This document shows positions 18,340 through 27,041 of a DNA stretch of 64,000 nucleotides, one piece after another. The notes under the pieces were generated by a model, which did not search any database, had not been told where the DNA came from, and worked only from the letters and a program-made list of their open reading frames with translations. The position numbers were made by a program, and so were the translations under genes. The DNA comes from an uncultured Blautia sp. (lineage in GTDB: Bacteria > Bacillota > Clostridia > Lachnospirales > Lachnospiraceae): assembly GCA_900553515.1 (NCBI GenBank), contig USDN01000003.1, positions 1 through 64,000 of the forward strand, written 5' to 3'. How positions within the stretch are numbered: position 1 is the stretch's first letter; every line of letters starts with the position of its first letter.

Positions 18340-19187
18340 AGACATTTGATCCAGTCAGAGCAAAAAGAATCAAACAGGCAAAAAATATTGCGTTTCAGGT
18401 CTTTGCTGTGCTGCTAGGTCTCGTGATCATTTCCCCGATCATTTACGCATTATTTATATCAGTTATGCCTTCTAATCAGATTTTAAGCAACCCTCCCAAG
18501 CTGATTCCAAGGAAGATCACATTCGAGCATTATAAAACAGCACTGCAGATGACAACACTGGGACGCTATATGTTAAACTCCCTGATACTTGCAGGTGTTT
18601 CTTCTGTTATCAGAGTTATAACAGCAAGTATGGCAGCATTTGCTTTTTCCTTTTTTGAATTCAGAGGAAAAGGATTATTGTTTACTTTGACTATGGGAAC
18701 GATCATGATTCCAGGAGATGTAGTTCTTGTTACAAATTATCAGACAGTATCCAAATTAGGGCTGGTAAATACTTATATGGGTATGATGATCGTATTTATG
18801 GTATCTGCATTAAATATTTTTATTATGCGTCAGAATTTCCTGACATTTTCAAAAGAAGTAAAAGAGGCTTCAGAGGTAGATGGATGCAGTAATTTCAGAT
18901 TCTTTGCAACAATTTTGCTTCCGCTACAGAAGCCGGTTCTGACTACGGTATTTATATCTGCTTTTATTGGGACATGGAATACATATCTTTGGCCTATGCT
19001 CGTGACAAATAAAGATGAACTGCGTACAGTTCAGGTGGGTGTTACAATGTTGAATTTCCCAGATGGAACAGTATATGGACCGATCATGGCAGCTTCACTT
19101 CTGGTATTGCTTCCGATTGCTGTAGTGTTTGTTGTTTTCCGCAAGCAGATTGTTGGAGGCCTTATGGGAGGAGCTGTAAAAGGATAA
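18336..19187 (+). CDS. CUT1 ABC importer permease A2
   Basis: 283 residues, six membrane segments, MalG/UgpE type, with the EAA loop KEASEVDGCSNFRFFATILL. Its ATG overlaps the stop of the A1 permease in an ATGA arrangement, so the two are translationally coupled. The C-terminus FRKQIVGGLMGGAVKG is nearly repeated in the cluster B paralogue. Confidence 0.92.
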   Translation: MKTFDPVRAKRIKQAKNIAFQVFAVLLGLVIISPIIYALFISVMPSNQILSNPPKLIPRKITFEHYKTALQMTTLGRYMLNSLILAGVSSVIRVITASMAAFAFSFFEFRGKGLLFTLTMGTIMIPGDVVLVTNYQTVSKLGLVNTYMGMMIVFMVSALNIFIMRQNFLTFSKEVKEASEVDGCSNFRFFATILLPLQKPVLTTVFISAFIGTWNTYLWPMLVTNKDELRTVQVGVTMLNFPDGTVYGPIMAASLLVLLPIAVVFVVFRKQIVGGLMGGAVKG

Positions 19188-19221
19188 ATAATATTTTTAT
19201 AAAAGAAAAGGAGAAAAAGGT

Positions 19222-20568
19222 ATGAAACTTAAAAAATTAACAAGTATGGTACTTGCAGGGACTTTGTGTCTGTCATCAGGAGCTGTAATGACAGTGGAAG
19301 CCAAAGAAAAAGTAAAGATTGAATACTGGCATACAATGTCCGGAGTAAACGGAGAGGCTATGGAGGCAGCTGTAGCAGATTTTAATGAAACTATAGGTAA
19401 AGAAAAGGGAATTGAAGTAGAAAGTGTTTATCAGGGCGATGATGTAAGTGAAAAATTAAAAACACTTGCCCAGGCAAATGATACAAAGAATTTTCCTAAT
19501 GTTGCACAGATTGTAGGCGCCGGTATCCCTTCTACACTGGGATATGAACAGCTTGTAAAAATTGAAGATATGTATAAATCCGGTGAAAATATTCTGGTAG
19601 CAAAGGAAGATTTAAATGAAAATGCAGTACGTGCTTTTTCTTATCAGGATGAATTGATCGCTATGCCATTTAATGTTTCTTCTATTTTGCTTTATTATAA
19701 TAAAGATATGTTTGAGGAAGTTGGATTAGATCCGGAAAATCCTCCGGCAACAATTGCTGAGATGGCAGATGCCTGTGAAAAATTGATGGTAAAAGATGGA
19801 GACGATGTTACAAGATACGGATTAAACGTGGCTGTCAGAAGATATCAGTTAGCCAATTGGATCGGCGGACAGGGAGAATATAATTTCTTCGGTGATAACG
19901 AAGGCGGAAGATCTGACATGATGACAAAGGTTACTTTTGGAGAGGACGGAAGCCTTGATAAGTTCCTTACAGAATGGGAAAAAGTGATTGCAACTGGTGG
20001 ATATAAAGAAATAGAGGATAATATTAACGAAGAGTTTGCTCTTCAGTTATTTGGTATGGCAGTTATGTCTTCTGCAAGAATCGGAAAGATCAATGCTCTG
20101 GTAGGAGAAAACTTTGAGTGGGCAACTGCGCCGCTTCCAAAGGTAGATGCAGCTGATAAAGGTGGTACATCTGTAGGCGGTTCCTGTCTTGCTATGTATG
20201 ACAAAGGGAATGAAGATCAGGTAAAAGCATCCTGGGAGTTCGTACAGTATCTGGCAACTCCGGAGGTACAGGCGAAATTTGATGCAGCAACAGGTTATCT
20301 TCCGGTTAACAGTAAAACATATGATACAGAAGAAATGAAAACATATATGGAAGAAAATCCTAATTATAAAGTTGCAGTAGATCAGATGCTGTCTTCCAAT
20401 CCGAATGTTCAGGAACCTTTTGATATCATTAATTGGGAGCTGGATGAAGTCATTAAAAACAATATGGCAGAATTTGGAGCTGGAAACCAGGATAAGGAAA
20501 CAACTTTAAATAATATTGTGGATCAGTGCAATGAAAGACTCTCTGCATATGTGAGAGCAAATGGATAA
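19222..20568 (+). CDS. Sugar-type ABC substrate-binding protein A
   Basis: 448 residues of the UgpB-like cluster of solute-binding proteins (ATGYLPVNSKTYDTEEM is a family-typical C-lobe stretch). It captures the substrate outside the membrane for permeases A1/A2. The signal peptide (residues 1 to about 27) ends in VEA-K and has no lipobox: the only early Cys, Cys16, sits in GTLC rather than an [LVI]xxC cleavage context. Gram-positive binding proteins are normally lipid-anchored, and the cluster B paralogue is. This protein may therefore be released or anchored otherwise. AAAAGGAG precedes the ATG. Confidence 0.9.
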   Translation: MKLKKLTSMVLAGTLCLSSGAVMTVEAKEKVKIEYWHTMSGVNGEAMEAAVADFNETIGKEKGIEVESVYQGDDVSEKLKTLAQANDTKNFPNVAQIVGAGIPSTLGYEQLVKIEDMYKSGENILVAKEDLNENAVRAFSYQDELIAMPFNVSSILLYYNKDMFEEVGLDPENPPATIAEMADACEKLMVKDGDDVTRYGLNVAVRRYQLANWIGGQGEYNFFGDNEGGRSDMMTKVTFGEDGSLDKFLTEWEKVIATGGYKEIEDNINEEFALQLFGMAVMSSARIGKINALVGENFEWATAPLPKVDAADKGGTSVGGSCLAMYDKGNEDQVKASWEFVQYLATPEVQAKFDAATGYLPVNSKTYDTEEMKTYMEENPNYKVAVDQMLSSNPNVQEPFDIINWELDEVIKNNMAEFGAGNQDKETTLNNIVDQCNERLSAYVRANG

Positions 20569-20586
20569 AATGAATGAGGTGATTAT

Positions 20587-21387
20587 GTGATCAAATTAGT
20601 CATCAGTGATATGGATGGAACGCTGATTGATCGAGACGAAGTATTATCTGATAAAGCAGTCAGACTTGCAAAAGCACTGGAAAAAGCAGGAATCATGTTT
20701 ACGATCGCAACAGGACGTGTGGAATGTATGGCTGATAAATATGTTCAGGATATGGGAATCCGTATCCCATATATTGCCTGTAACGGCGTTACGATCATTA
20801 AGGGCAGTGAAGTCCTTAAGCGGAATAAGATTCCGCTTAAGGGGCTGCGTGAGATTGTGGAAAAAGCAGATGCAATGCATATGTCTCTGGTGTATAGTAT
20901 AAATGGAGATGAATTCGTATATAAAGCTACTCCATGGATCTTATCCCAAAGAGAACAGTTTGGCAGGTATTTTGATGTTCATGAAATCACAGATGATGAA
21001 TGGGAAAATTTGTATATTGATAAGCTGATGATCATGGATGATGTACGGGAAGGGGCTATTGCAGTATTGGAAGAGATGTGCAAAACTCTTTCGGATGAAT
21101 ATGGTTTTACAAGGTATACAAATAAATCTGTAGAGATTGTAAATAGTGAATCTACCAAAGCGTCTGCTCTTAGAAAGCTGACAGAATATCTGGGGATTGA
21201 TATGGAAGAGGTTCTGGCAATTGGAGATCATCAAAATGATATTGAAATGATCACAGAAGCAGGGATTGGTGCAGTGGTAGAGAACGCAACAGAGGATGCT
21301 AAGAAAGCAGCAGACTATGTTGCGGAAGGCAGATGCATTGATGGTGTATGCGAAACAGTAGAGAAATTCTGTAATATTGTTATATGA
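20587..21387 (+). CDS. Cof-type HAD phosphatase A
   Basis: 266 residues. HAD motif 1 is SDMDGTLI (Asp nucleophile), motif 2 ATGRV, and motif 4 GDHQNDIEM, with a Cof-type cap domain between. It probably removes phosphate from a sugar phosphate in the cytoplasm. The start is GTG 20587 after GAGGTG. It lies between the ABC importer and the TIM-barrel isomerase, exactly as its paralogue does in cluster B. Confidence 0.9.
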   Translation: MIKLVISDMDGTLIDRDEVLSDKAVRLAKALEKAGIMFTIATGRVECMADKYVQDMGIRIPYIACNGVTIIKGSEVLKRNKIPLKGLREIVEKADAMHMSLVYSINGDEFVYKATPWILSQREQFGRYFDVHEITDDEWENLYIDKLMIMDDVREGAIAVLEEMCKTLSDEYGFTRYTNKSVEIVNSESTKASALRKLTEYLGIDMEEVLAIGDHQNDIEMITEAGIGAVVENATEDAKKAADYVAEGRCIDGVCETVEKFCNIVI

Positions 21388-21411
21388 GAATAAGGAACGC
21401 AGGAGACAGAA

Positions 21412-22284
21412 ATGAGATTATCAACTTCTACATGTATATATTTTAATCGTCCGGATGGGACAAAAGCTCAGATTACAGATTCCGTAGACTTATGCAGTCA
21501 GGCAGGATATCGTGTAATGGATATGAATTTTCATGATTGCTGTATGTTTGATACGCCAATGAAAACAGATCGTTGGGAAGAATGGATATACGGGATAAAA
21601 GAAAAAGCAAAAGAGTGTGGAATTGAATTTTCGCAGGGACATTCTCATTTTTATAATTTTTGTGATCCTTCTGTTCCAAACAGAGAAGAACTGGATGAAT
21701 ATATCAGAAGAGGAATTATAGGAGCTTCTGTTCTTGAAATTCCTTGGCTGGTCATTCATGCAGGAACAGATTTTCAGTCGTCAACACCTGTGAAAAGCTC
21801 CAGGGAAAAGACCATAGAATATCTGAAGCCCAGGATTGAACTGGCGGCTAAACATAATGTTGGGATAGCAATAGAAAATTTATGGGAACTAAATATTTCT
21901 CCAAAAAGAAGATATACCTCAACAGCAGAAGAACTGGTAGAATTAGTGGACATATTATCAAAAGATTTTGATAATATGGGTATATGCTGGGATGTAGAAC
22001 ATTCTTCTATCATGAAACAGGATCTTTATTCACAGCTTCAGCTTGTGGGAAATCGACTGAAGGCTACACATATTTCTGATTATCTAAGTGTTCAGGAAGA
22101 TCATATACTTCCGTTTTCTGGTAATACAGACTGGGCAGAAGTAATGAGAGCATTAAAATCTGTTTCTTATAAGGGAGATTTTACCTATGAGATTCATCGG
22201 TATACTATGAGAGTGCCGGATGAACTGGTCCTGTCGGCATTGAAACACAGTGTAAAGGTAGGCAACTATTTAATAAATATGTAA
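21412..22284 (+). CDS. TIM-barrel sugar isomerase/epimerase A
   Basis: 290 residues of the xylose-isomerase-like/AP-endonuclease-2 fold. Metal ligands are visible in AIENL (Glu), CWDVEH (Asp/His), THISD (His) and YEIHR (Glu). Such enzymes isomerise or epimerise sugars and sugar acids, free or phosphorylated. N-terminal RLSTSTCIYF matches ELSTSTNIFF of the cluster B paralogue. GGAGA precedes the ATG. It is the last plus-strand gene before the convergent GntR regulator. Confidence 0.85.
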   Translation: MRLSTSTCIYFNRPDGTKAQITDSVDLCSQAGYRVMDMNFHDCCMFDTPMKTDRWEEWIYGIKEKAKECGIEFSQGHSHFYNFCDPSVPNREELDEYIRRGIIGASVLEIPWLVIHAGTDFQSSTPVKSSREKTIEYLKPRIELAAKHNVGIAIENLWELNISPKRRYTSTAEELVELVDILSKDFDNMGICWDVEHSSIMKQDLYSQLQLVGNRLKATHISDYLSVQEDHILPFSGNTDWAEVMRALKSVSYKGDFTYEIHRYTMRVPDELVLSALKHSVKVGNYLINM

Positions 22285-22325
22285 AAAACAGGAAGAATCC
22301 GTTTGAAGGATTCTTCCTGTTTTTT
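22283..22325. terminator. Bidirectional terminator
   Basis: A perfect 18-bp stem with loop GTTTGAA and A/T tails on both sides. It lies between the isomerase (+) and the GntR gene (-). Confidence 0.85.
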
Positions 22326-23100
22326 AAGTGGACTGCATTTTAAAACGTTCTCCATTTTTGCTGAAAGAAAGAGAAAAACGAACTCGGTCTCCAAGCCACA
22401 TAGTGTTGGAACACTCAAGAGGTCTCCCAGTATCAAGCCGTGAAAGTCCTTTGATCAGAATCATAGGAGTGTCATAGGCTGCATTAAGCAGCTGGCTGTC
22501 AGAAACACTTGCCCGTACAGTTTCCAGAATATCATCTACCTGAACGATATTGAGATGATAACGTTCACTGATAGTTTGAGTCAGAGAATTATTGATAAAT
22601 CCATCTTTTTCAAGCCCGGGAACCAAATCCTGAGGAAGCCAGGAACGGCCAATGGCAATTGGTTTATTATCGCAGTAAAATAATCGTTTGAAATAAATCG
22701 CCGCCTGCCCTTCTGACAATTCTAATGCTTCTGCAATAAAATCATAGGGCTGTGGAATGACTTTTAATTCCAATATTTCGGCATACATAGGATGCTGGGA
22801 ATCTGTTTCGTATCTTCCGTTTACAAGAGAATATTTTAATTCGTGAATGAACTGTTTTGGATTTTTATTGATAATGGAGCGTTTGCCGCGGGATCGTTTG
22901 ATGATATCATCTTTTTCCAATTCAGCAAGTGCCTGCCGCAAAGTAACGCGGCTGATGCCGTATTGTTGGATCAATTCACTTTCTGATGCAAGAGGACCAT
23001 TGATTTTCCATTCACCGTTTGAGATTCTGTTTTTCATATCTTCAGCGACCTGAAAATATACAGGGACTGGAGATTCCCGATCAATATGATGAGTTTTCAT
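22324..23100 (-). CDS. GntR/HutC-type regulator with UTRA domain
   Basis: 258 residues. Residues 1-75 hold the GntR winged helix (LIQQYGISRVTLRQALAELE). The rest is a UTRA ligand-binding domain of the HutC type, which usually senses a small sugar or amino-acid metabolite. It is divergent from the SIS-domain gene and has a copy of the cluster's 22-bp operator in its own promoter, so it probably represses itself and all three cluster A transcripts. Confidence 0.9.
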   Translation of the reverse strand: MKTHHIDRESPVPVYFQVAEDMKNRISNGEWKINGPLASESELIQQYGISRVTLRQALAELEKDDIIKRSRGKRSIINKNPKQFIHELKYSLVNGRYETDSQHPMYAEILELKVIPQPYDFIAEALELSEGQAAIYFKRLFYCDNKPIAIGRSWLPQDLVPGLEKDGFINNSLTQTISERYHLNIVQVDDILETVRASVSDSQLLNAAYDTPMILIKGLSRLDTGRPLECSNTMWLGDRVRFSLSFSKNGERFKMQST

Positions 23101-23121
23101 AAAGATAGTCCTTTCTTTGAA

Positions 23122-23143
23122 TATATATTAATGTTAATACAAG
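23122..23143 (-). promoter_or_regulatory. GntR-type operator 3 (own gene)
   Basis: TATATATT-N6-AATACAAG, a 22-bp site 22 bases before the GntR start codon. Autoregulation is inferred. Confidence 0.6.
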
Positions 23144-23230
23144 TATAAGCGCTGATAAAGGGAAAGTCAAGAAACTTGCATATATTCTGTAAGGCCTATA
23201 TGGAAAATTTAAGAAAAGATGAAAGACCGC

Positions 23231-23268
23231 TTGACAAAGCTATAAACTTATATTAAACTTAATACAAG
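23231..23268 (+). promoter_or_regulatory. Promoter -35 and GntR-type operator 4 (SIS operon)
   Basis: TTGACA at 23231-23236 with only a weak -10. The operator at 23247-23268 reads CTTATATT-N6-AATACAAG and would overlap the -10 region. Confidence 0.6.
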
Positions 23269-23327
23269 CAAACAGGAATAAGGCCGTGTAAGAAATAATT
23301 AATACAAAGAGAGGAGAAAAAGAAAGA

Positions 23328-24467
23328 ATGAGTAAATATGAAAATCCAATGAGCCGTCAGGTATTCAGTATTCCGGATCTGATCGAGGAACAGTATGAGG
23401 ATCTTGAACCAAAAGCGAGGATGGTTTTATCTTTTCAGGAGATATTTAATATCCAAAGGATTGTTTTAACTGGATGTGGCGACTCTTACGCTGCCGGAAT
23501 GGCAGTAAAACATGCATTTGAATTTCTCACAGGGATACCTACAGAGGTAGTTCCAGCCCTGGAGTTAAGCCGTTTTTATTGTGAAAAACATTTAGGTGTA
23601 GACTGCAGAAATCCACTGGTCATATCAGTAAGTAATTCTGGTACAGGCGCCAGAGTGTCAGAAGCGGTGCAGCGGGCAAAAAAATATGGCTGTTACATTT
23701 TAGGCATTACAGGCAATGCAGATTCTCCGCTTGCACAGTATTCGGATAAGGTACTTCCTTTAAATATCCCGAAATATGAAAGTGCTCCAGGAACCAGAAG
23801 CTATATGGTGAGTGTGATGGCATTGCTTCTCCTTGCAATACGTTTTGGTGAAGTACGTGGAAAATATACTGCAGATCAGGCAATGGAATATCGTTATGAA
23901 ATGAAAGCGCAGGGAAAACTGTTAAGAGAACTGCTCCCGGAGATGGATGAAAAATGTGAAATGATTGCGGAGCAGTGGAAAGATTTCCCATGCTATGATT
24001 TTATCGGTGCAGGATTTGATTATGCTTCCGCCTGGTTTGGCTGGGCAAAGATCCTGGAAGCGACTGGAAAATTTGCAATGCATATTAATACAGAGGAATG
24101 GTTCCATCTGAATTTTTTTGCAAGAGATGCAAAACATTGTGGAACAGTAGTATTTGCTAATACTACAAATCCTGCAATGAGCAGAACAAAAGAATTGCTG
24201 AAATATGCCAATGAACTTCATCGGCCATTAGTTGTTGTGACTGATGGAACAAAAGAAGATTTTAATAATGAAGAAGCGGTTTACCTTCGTGTTCCGGCAT
24301 CTAAATATCCGATTCTGATGCCATTGACACATTTTGCTCCGGTTTGTCTGATAGCCAGCTATATTTCCGTTCTTATAGGCGAGAAGTATGGAAGAGGATG
24401 TGAAGGTGACTGGTCATTCTGCCAGGGGGGTTACTGTGTGAAAAACAGTGAGATCATTGTTAAATAA
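23328..24467 (+). CDS. SIS-domain sugar isomerase/deglycase-like protein
   Basis: 379 residues with two SIS folds like the isomerase half of GlmS or FrlB. The first shows TGCGDSYAAGMAV and SVSNSGTGARVSEAV (sugar-phosphate binding serines), and the second VVFANTTNPAMSRTKELL. There is no glutaminase domain. Related proteins isomerise amino sugars or split fructosamine-6-phosphates. In this operon it may act on an N-glycosylamine-like intermediate (inference). It is the first gene of the second cluster A transcript; GAGGAG lies before the ATG. Confidence 0.85.
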   Translation: MSKYENPMSRQVFSIPDLIEEQYEDLEPKARMVLSFQEIFNIQRIVLTGCGDSYAAGMAVKHAFEFLTGIPTEVVPALELSRFYCEKHLGVDCRNPLVISVSNSGTGARVSEAVQRAKKYGCYILGITGNADSPLAQYSDKVLPLNIPKYESAPGTRSYMVSVMALLLLAIRFGEVRGKYTADQAMEYRYEMKAQGKLLRELLPEMDEKCEMIAEQWKDFPCYDFIGAGFDYASAWFGWAKILEATGKFAMHINTEEWFHLNFFARDAKHCGTVVFANTTNPAMSRTKELLKYANELHRPLVVVTDGTKEDFNNEEAVYLRVPASKYPILMPLTHFAPVCLIASYISVLIGEKYGRGCEGDWSFCQGGYCVKNSEIIVK

Positions 24468-24484
24468 CAAAGGAGATATATGAG

Positions 24485-24889
24485 ATGCTGAAGAAATATA
24501 ATTTGGAAACAAAATATAATGAGGTTGTTGATATTACAGATCAGGTGAAAGAAACTGTGGAGATGAGCGGGATAAAAGAAGGAATCTGTATTGTGCACAA
24601 TATGCATTCTACAGCGGGACTGGCAGTATTTTCCCCGTGGGATCCAGATGGATTTGTGGATCTGGATGAGGAAATCAGACGTTTGATACCGACAAGGATC
24701 GACTTCAAGCATCAGCATGATACCCCTCAAGATGCTGCAGGTCATATTAAATCAGCGCTTCTTGATGTAGGAAGAACTTTTATCATCCATGAGGGTAAAC
24801 TGCTTTTGGGAGGATCACAGCATATTTATTTCCTGGAATTTGACGGACCAAGAAAACGTCAGTTTTATGTAAAAGTTGTTGAAGATTAA
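24485..24889 (+). CDS. YjbQ (UPF0047) family protein
   Basis: 134 residues, the normal length. Conserved family stretches are present: HNMHSTAGL and the metal-site-like HQHDTPQDAAGHIKSAL, then GTF/FDGPRKR-type C-terminus. The family has been named a secondary thiamine-phosphate synthase from a side activity, and its true role is unsettled. It lies 17 bases after the SIS gene and 13 before the nucleoside hydrolase, so it belongs to this catabolic operon. Confidence 0.88.
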   Translation: MLKKYNLETKYNEVVDITDQVKETVEMSGIKEGICIVHNMHSTAGLAVFSPWDPDGFVDLDEEIRRLIPTRIDFKHQHDTPQDAAGHIKSALLDVGRTFIIHEGKLLLGGSQHIYFLEFDGPRKRQFYVKVVED

Positions 24890-24902
24890 AGGAGGAAATG
24901 TG

Positions 24903-25850
24903 ATGCAGAAAATAATTCTTGACTGCGATCCAGGTATGGATGATTCTATAGCTATTGTCATGGCGGCGAAATCCAAAAAACTGGAATTACTTGCGGTTAC
25001 TACTGTAAATGGAAATTACCCTGTGGATGTTACCTGTGTGAATGCACGTAAAGTTTTAGAAATGATCGGAAGGACAGATATTCCCGTGGCAAAAGGCCAG
25101 GCAAAACCAATTTTTCGGTCTGTACCAAAAGATCCTTTTACTCATGGACAGGACGGCCAGGCAGAGAATTTTCTTCCAGATCCTACAATGAAACTTGCGG
25201 ACGAGAGTGCGGTTGATCTTATGATCGATCTGATCAGGAAAAATCCAGGAGAAGTAACAGTTATCTGTACAGGACCTATGACAAATCTGGGGCTTGCCAT
25301 GATCAAAGATCCTGAAATCATCGGAATGATCAAAGAAGTTGTTGCTATATCTGGTGCATTTGGATTGAACGATTATGCTTTTTTAAATGCAACAGGTGAC
25401 ACGCCCCAGAGCGAATGGAATGTATATGTGGATCCAGAAGCTGCAAAAGTGGTATATGAGTCAGGTGTGAAGCTGGTAGCTCTCGGGCTTGATGTTGCAA
25501 CCCATTTTGATGTGAATTTTTCAGAAGATGACATCAGGATGTTTGCTGAAAGTGAAAGAAAAGAGGCACAGTTCCTGAATCAGGCTATCCGGTTTGTGAA
25601 TGGACGAGGGTTTGAGGCATATTGTACAGTGATTGATTGTATGGCTGTTGCTTATGTGATCGATCCGTCTCTTATTGATACCATACAGGCTCATGTAGGA
25701 GTAGAAACAAAGGAAGGTCTTACCTTTGGTATGACGGTAATCGATAGAAGACACCATTTCGTATGGGAGCACCTTCCGTTCATAAAGGTTGGCTGTAAAG
25801 CAGACTGTGGAAGATTTTTAAACATGTTAAGAGATTTGGTTTTGGAGTAG
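24903..25850 (+). CDS. Inosine-uridine-type nucleoside hydrolase A
   Basis: About 315 residues. The calcium-binding signature DCDPGMDDSIAIVMAA is canonical (DxDxGxDD) and near the N-terminus, and NATGDTPQSEWNVYVDPEAA matches the ribose-binding loop. It hydrolyses the N-glycosidic bond of ribonucleosides to base and ribose. ATG 24903 follows GGAGG at 24891-24895; upstream in-frame starts are poorer. It is followed by the deoxyribosyltransferase, 9 bases after its stop. Confidence 0.92.
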   Translation: MQKIILDCDPGMDDSIAIVMAAKSKKLELLAVTTVNGNYPVDVTCVNARKVLEMIGRTDIPVAKGQAKPIFRSVPKDPFTHGQDGQAENFLPDPTMKLADESAVDLMIDLIRKNPGEVTVICTGPMTNLGLAMIKDPEIIGMIKEVVAISGAFGLNDYAFLNATGDTPQSEWNVYVDPEAAKVVYESGVKLVALGLDVATHFDVNFSEDDIRMFAESERKEAQFLNQAIRFVNGRGFEAYCTVIDCMAVAYVIDPSLIDTIQAHVGVETKEGLTFGMTVIDRRHHFVWEHLPFIKVGCKADCGRFLNMLRDLVLE

Positions 25851-25859
25851 AGGTAGAGC

Positions 25860-26990
25860 ATGTACAGAACACAGCATTTATTAGCAGAAAAGGAAGCTTT
25901 ATATATTGCAGGTCCGGAATGTTTTTATACATATGGATATGATATGCTGGCAGCAATGCGAAAAAAGGCAGAAGCACTTGGTTTTAAGGTGACCCTTCCA
26001 AATGATCATCCGCTTGATATGGAAAACCCGGATCTTCAAAAGCGGGCAGACAGTATATTTGAAGATCTGAAACGAGACATGAATGAAACAACTATCATTG
26101 TATCAGATCTTGAGGCGTTTCGTGGTGCAGAGCCGGACAGCGGGACAATTTATGAGATTGGTATGGCATATGCCAAAGGTGCACTTAGTTATGGATATAC
26201 TCGTGATAAAAGAAGCATTGCAGTGAAGAATCAAAATTCCAGATTGAAAAATGCAGATGTAGTAGATGAAAATGGAAAAAAACTGCCATATGCAGATCTT
26301 CCGTTTTCACCAAATATCATAGGTTCTACAAAAATTGTAGAGGGCGATTTTGACGACTGTCTGAAAGTGATACTGACAGATTTGGAAGAGCGATATAAAA
26401 AACAGGCTTTATTGGGTATATCAAATGAGGGAGAAAAACAATCTGTGTCTAAAGTGACGGTAAGAAAAGATATCCCCACGGTATATCTTTCCGGTCCGGA
26501 GCGCTATGATGAAAAGGCGGAACAGCTTTATACCAAAATGAAAGAAATATGTCAAACTTATGGTTTGTATGCAGTGACACCTATAGACACAGCTTTGGAA
26601 AAAACAAAGATTAACACAGAGAATCCGTATATGAGGGCTGCCAGTGAGTTTAATCAGTGTCAGCAGCATGTACGTGACTGCGATGCCATCATTGCAGATC
26701 TTAATGATTTTCGTGGATATGAAATCTGTAACGATGTCGGCTTTGAATGTGGAATGGCATTTCAGCTTGGAAAAAAACTATATGGATATATGGAGAATGC
26801 AGATAAACTGATTCATAAGATTCCGCATTTAGGTGAAGAAAAAGAATTTCGGGATCAGACTGGAAGTAATGTTGAAAATTTCGATTATCCTGCAAATCTG
26901 ATGTTTGGAAGTTCTATGGATATTTTCCAGGGGAAATTTGAAGACATTATTCAATATGTTGCAAAAGAGCTGAAAGCTAAAAAGGCTTGA
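25860..26990 (+). CDS. Tandem-domain nucleoside 2-deoxyribosyltransferase
   Basis: 376 residues with two copies of the NDT fold. Domain 1 (about 12-185) has AGPECF and DLEAFRGAEPDSGTIYEIGM. Domain 2 (about 205-375) has SGPERYD and DLNDFRGYEICNDVGFECGM. Each holds the GPE base-binding loop and the Glu of the E-x-G-[MA] motif expected as nucleophile. The known enzyme is about 150-165 residues per chain and exchanges bases between deoxynucleosides, so this is a fused dimer-like form. The ATG is 10 bases after the hydrolase stop, with GAGGT before it. Confidence 0.85.
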   Translation: MYRTQHLLAEKEALYIAGPECFYTYGYDMLAAMRKKAEALGFKVTLPNDHPLDMENPDLQKRADSIFEDLKRDMNETTIIVSDLEAFRGAEPDSGTIYEIGMAYAKGALSYGYTRDKRSIAVKNQNSRLKNADVVDENGKKLPYADLPFSPNIIGSTKIVEGDFDDCLKVILTDLEERYKKQALLGISNEGEKQSVSKVTVRKDIPTVYLSGPERYDEKAEQLYTKMKEICQTYGLYAVTPIDTALEKTKINTENPYMRAASEFNQCQQHVRDCDAIIADLNDFRGYEICNDVGFECGMAFQLGKKLYGYMENADKLIHKIPHLGEEKEFRDQTGSNVENFDYPANLMFGSSMDIFQGKFEDIIQYVAKELKAKKA

Positions 26991-27041
26991 TCTACAGCTG
27001 TCAGGTGAAAGTGTCTTAAAAGCTTCCGAAGGAGGAATAGG

